Positions 61,601 to 64,000 of a stretch of 64,000 nucleotides of DNA are shown piece by piece. Position 1 is the stretch's first letter, and each line of letters starts with the position of its first letter. The notes under the pieces were generated by a model that was given only the letters and a program-made list of their open reading frames with translations, ran no database searches and was not told the origin of the DNA. The translations under genes and the position numbers were made by a program. The stretch comes from JAFGJQ01 sp964495075 (GTDB lineage: Bacteria > Planctomycetota > Phycisphaerae > UBA1845). The stretch is taken from assembly GCA_964495075.1 (NCBI GenBank), contig CAZBUJ010000006.1, forward strand, positions 62,001 through 126,000. Direction: 5' to 3'.

Positions 61601-64000
61601 CCGGTCATCTACTCCGTCATGGGGCCCTCCGGCGGGCCGATCGTGTGCGGGGACGGCGAGACGATCACGATCACCTCACTGGGATCGACGCCGGTCGCCA
61701 ATCCGGATTTCAACCCGGATGATCCCGGCAGTCCGATCCTGGTGACCCGCGATTTCGGCTTTGGGGTGGCGTCGGGCGAGGTGACGGTCGACGGCGTTCC
61801 ACTGTCCATCACGAGCTGGACCGATTCGACGATCGAGGCCACGGCAGACACCGACCTCGTCTCCACCGGTCAGCTGATCGTCAAGCGTGGCGACAACGGG
61901 CTGACCACGCTGCCGGGTATTACGCTGCACGTCGACGCGTGTGCGCGGAGTCCGATCGTGCACGTGACCGGCGGCGCCGTCTACCCGGCCTCGCCCATTC
62001 AGGATGCCATTGATGCCGCGGCGCCGGGCACCCTGATCATCGTGGAGCCGGGGACGTACAACGAGAACCCGATCATCTGGAAGAACGTCCGGCTGCAGGG
62101 TTCCGGTGCGGCGTCGACCATCATCAACGGTGCCACTCTGCCCGCCCAGCGGGTGCTCGATTGGCGCGACAAGATCAACGCGTTGATCGACAGCGGCGAC
62201 ATTGTGCCGCTGGACGAGGAGGGAGCCGGGCGTTTCTTCGCCGCCTCGGAGAATCCCGGCATTTTCATTCACGGCAAACCGGAGACGTTTGATGCGGGCT
62301 CACCGGGGCTCATCGACGGGGTCTCCGTGATGGGGGCGATCGCCGGCGGTGGCATTTACGTGGCCGGTCACGCTGACTACATGGAGATCAGCAATTGCAA
62401 GGTCACCAACAATCAGGGCAACTTCGGCGGCGGCATCACGGTCGGGACCGCGAGCGTGACGGCCCGCCCGTGCTGCGGCGGCGGGGTACCCGGTGAACCG
62501 AGCATCGATTCGTTCAACGATTACATCAGTATCCACCATAACCTGATCGCCAAGAACGGCGGTAACAACGGCGGCGGGGGGATCACTTTGTTCGCCGGCG
62601 CGGACAATTACTCCGTCGCCGAAAACATCATCCTCGGCAACTTCACCCGCTTCATCGGCGGCGGCGTGCTTCACTACGGGCTGAGTGACGGGGGTACGAT
62701 CGCCGGCAACCAGATCGTGTTTAACGAGGTGTTCTACGGCGGTCAGGTCGGTGGTGACGGCGGCGGCATTTGCATCGCCGGCATCGGCATCAATCCGGCC
62801 GACCCCGGTGCGCTGGGCACGGGCAGCGGCTCGGTGAGCGTGGTGGCCAACCTGATCCAGGGCAACCTGGCGGGCTCGGGGAGCGGCGGTGGCATTCGCG
62901 CCCTGAGCATCAACGGGGTCGACGCGGACGGTCCATCGTCCGAGTGGTATGCCCTCAATATCTTCAACAACCTCGTTGTAAACAACGTGGCGGCCTTCCA
63001 GGGCGGAGGCATCGCCCTGCAGGACGCTGTGAAGGTGAACATCATCCACAACACGATCGCCAACAACGACGCCTCGAGCACCGCGGCGATGGCTTTTTCG
63101 GCCGGCACCCTGCTGGTATCCGAACCGCAGGGGGCGGGCATCGTTTCGACGTACCACAGTCCGCCCCTCGCGGCCGCTACGGGGCAGTCGTTCGCCGACC
63201 CGGCTCTGTACAACAACATCATTCGACTGAATCGGTCCTTTTTCTGGGACGGCACGCTTGGTGATTTCACGGGCGACTTCGTGCCGCGGGATCCACCTTA
63301 TTGGGATCTCCAGGTGGTCGGCGACGGGAACATGAATCCCGAGTACTGCATCCTGACCGACACGTTCGGCTACTCGGACACCAATCTCGAACTCGATCCG
63401 AGTTTCCTGATGGAATACCACAACGACCTGTTCGGCGCCGCTCTGCTCGAGGAGGGCGGCAACTTCGTGACCGTTCGGCACACGAATCTCAAGATTGACG
63501 AAGGGAACTATCACCTTGCTGACACTTCACCGGCGATCGACATCGCCACCACCGATCTTCCCGAGGCTTTCGCCGCATTGGAAACCGACGTGGACGGCGA
63601 CATGCGCCCGGCCCGTTTCGGGCCGGACATCGGTGCCGATGAAGAAACGCCCTTGGTGAGCGTCGTGCCGGTGGTGCTGAAAGCGCCGAGCGGTCTGGAT
63701 GTGGCCGTCGGCCTGCCGCCGGAATCCGCGTCGGCAATCGACATGTGTCCCGGCCCGGAGTTCGTGATTGAGTTGTGGGCCCAGCAGACGGATCAGACGC
63801 CAGAACTGCCGCCCGGCGGGCCCGGCGACGCCAGTCCCGCGGCCGCGCCGGCCGAGCCTGCCATTGCCTTTGGCGGGCCGACGGACAGCGGTGTGGATGA
63901 GACACCTGACCGGGGCATGATGCTCGCCGAGAGCGGCCCGATGGAGTCGGCGGACAGGGAGCAGGGGTTCGAAGGCCTGGATCCGCTGCCGACGGCCACG
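58622..64000 (+). CDS. Very large secreted protein: SdrD_B-like, IPT-like and beta-helix regions (partial at 3' end)
   Basis: At least 1793 aa; the frame is open from ATG 58622 to the right edge. AGGAAAGGA lies about ten bases before the ATG. The signal peptide ends near TVRAF (about residue 35). Repeated beta-sandwich domains follow, including an SdrD_B/Cna-B-like unit (GSVFYDDNENGFRDEGEVGI, near 410). A region near 1000-1095 resembles an IPT/TIG domain. About 1103-1670 is a right-handed beta-helix (IQDAIDAAAPGTLIIVEPGT, then NNQGNFGGGI and NNVAAFQGGGI repeats) ending in TDVDGDMRPARFGPDIGADE. The last 100 residues are Pro/Ala/Glu-rich. It is presumably an adhesin or matrix protein. A 1081-codon minus-strand frame over this region is an artefact. 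Confidence 0.88.
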   Translation, partial: MKTTVREYGCVRTGWRWALCAVLAGLAVPDTVRAFRVEVKDPDGNPVTGFRWLVEEDNTNQPTPGVGTADTIALDIHKSHAPVLAEGHTAGTMAVIDLPDDGRYFVSVLPDSGHTMSGTTVAAGQADVTVIVNPYPMPTSQVSILAFHDNMAINLVPDLPFEEGLPGFSVVVADAAGQQMMDAFGNPVGTTYVMVDGEPVIVDGQPVVDEMGTGVITTNELGEALVTNLPPGKFAVQLIPPAGEGWVQTTTIEGTKTIDAWVDAGNPPLLVEFGPAFTHIFAGFVREFDILDEITEPEADTGSITGQVRFDHTSRPPRIQGFWAGPPVYRAYVGLNDPTGRGVYFAECDEEGLFTINGVPAGTYQLVTSDYYLDSIFGFQTVTIPDVDGNWDLDLTDPGVLVFAWYSVYQGSVFYDDNENGFRDEGEVGIPGQDAIIRFRDGSIYQLQPTDIFGNWFLNQVFPFFKWLVVEIDFLRYKDTGFTNIVDNGGEIPPDDGWDMPSRGVLNPQPQFEEDGVTPLINPNTGNNLSRTVTTLGPDGVKGTEDDGAPGDFLLQAMMGFAGQTNIVDWGKKEYEPGTNGGITGLVVYAVTRAEDDPTYAAAEEWEPGVPRVQVTLYQDLTGDGVIDDLDGTEQVLADVDNYPLGWMDDPENPAAKGPEDVDRNGNDIFDPGDALQIVHTDSFDDNAPTGCLQDPVIVHGEQAQECFDNFGTWNQLRPGVFDGGFAINSYFPGGMANTDVEEPGPPPGFYIVEAATPPGYEIVKEEDKNVDYGDQYIPPGLRALPPECVGDPHTVPAFLDLFGDIEAPFAGEERPLCDRKMVTHSNGQNTAATFFVFSKVPKAARAVGIINNDIAAEGNPTSPVFGEKQPPSWIPISFRDYAGNEVVRVYADEFGSYNALLPGSYTTNIAAPSGVAPNMLTLVLNHPGPIPDPDNPGQFIIDPFFDPNYTQTPYTFNFETGKTTYLDTPVLPVAAFVGFPNRVLDSEPADGTPVIYSVMGPSGGPIVCGDGETITITSLGSTPVANPDFNPDDPGSPILVTRDFGFGVASGEVTVDGVPLSITSWTDSTIEATADTDLVSTGQLIVKRGDNGLTTLPGITLHVDACARSPIVHVTGGAVYPASPIQDAIDAAAPGTLIIVEPGTYNENPIIWKNVRLQGSGAASTIINGATLPAQRVLDWRDKINALIDSGDIVPLDEEGAGRFFAASENPGIFIHGKPETFDAGSPGLIDGVSVMGAIAGGGIYVAGHADYMEISNCKVTNNQGNFGGGITVGTASVTARPCCGGGVPGEPSIDSFNDYISIHHNLIAKNGGNNGGGGITLFAGADNYSVAENIILGNFTRFIGGGVLHYGLSDGGTIAGNQIVFNEVFYGGQVGGDGGGICIAGIGINPADPGALGTGSGSVSVVANLIQGNLAGSGSGGGIRALSINGVDADGPSSEWYALNIFNNLVVNNVAAFQGGGIALQDAVKVNIIHNTIANNDASSTAAMAFSAGTLLVSEPQGAGIVSTYHSPPLAAATGQSFADPALYNNIIRLNRSFFWDGTLGDFTGDFVPRDPPYWDLQVVGDGNMNPEYCILTDTFGYSDTNLELDPSFLMEYHNDLFGAALLEEGGNFVTVRHTNLKIDEGNYHLADTSPAIDIATTDLPEAFAALETDVDGDMRPARFGPDIGADEETPLVSVVPVVLKAPSGLDVAVGLPPESASAIDMCPGPEFVIELWAQQTDQTPELPPGGPGDASPAAAPAEPAIAFGGPTDSGVDETPDRGMMLAESGPMESADREQGFEGLDPLPTAT

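Overview
The window looks like chromosomal DNA of a GC-rich member of the Planctomycetota, possibly Phycisphaerae-like. The evidence is: secreted proteins built from tandem DCNxNGxPDECD calcium-loop repeats with C-terminal dockerin-like GDxNxDG ends; a membrane Ser/Thr kinase with TPRs beside an ECF-type sigma factor; a TIGR03991-type GlmU-like enzyme; and LpxD, which implies a lipid A envelope. No rRNA, tRNA, CRISPR array or replication origin was seen. The exact taxon is an inference.

Layout. 0-12 kb holds housekeeping and transport genes: a GlmU-like enzyme, a lipoprotein pair, a phosphate module (DUF47 plus PiT) with candidate Pho-type boxes, a sodium:solute symporter with a small membrane partner, a PilZ protein, a metzincin lipoprotein and a CPBP membrane protease. 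12-17 kb holds a dead integrase gene, then a 1279-residue Ser/Thr kinase whose 3' end overlaps a sigma-factor gene. 17-21 kb holds a secreted Gly-rich dockerin protein and a transposase remnant. 21-31 kb is a compact stress/envelope-like cluster: RhlE helicase, flotillin FloA, an RNA-binding RRM protein, two cysteine-less HesB/IscA-fold proteins, two DUF2294-type proteins, a B12-type radical SAM enzyme and LpxD. 31-32 kb is a graveyard of IS3, IS66 and group II intron fragments. 32-37 kb is a 1570-residue secreted NHL/dockerin protein. 38-42.4 kb pairs a Tat-exported substrate-binding protein with a hybrid histidine kinase. 43-47.6 kb holds a secreted beta-helix protein, a truncated kinase, a secreted protein of unknown function and a STAS-like protein. 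48-58.4 kb is a signalling block: two FixL/FixJ-like kinase-regulator pairs, a sigma54 activator and a degenerate receiver. From 58.6 kb to the edge runs one very large secreted protein gene, unfinished in the window.

The most interesting observation is a pair of homologous ~130-nt RNA-like elements, one on each strand (24191-24320 minus, 26770-26900 plus). They share several long conserved blocks and end in hairpins of identical 46-nt size whose stems differ by compensatory base-pair changes. Each ends in a T-tract a short distance before the start of a gene in the stress cluster. This is the architecture of a terminator-controlled leader (riboswitch-like), or of a small RNA family. I do not recognise the family.

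Other points worth checking: an in-frame TGA that splits the gene just upstream of floA; two matching 7-4-7 direct-repeat boxes near the phosphate genes; mobile-element debris containing an in-frame IS66-IS3 chimera; and a giant plus-strand gene at the right edge that is easily masked by a 1081-codon antisense open frame.
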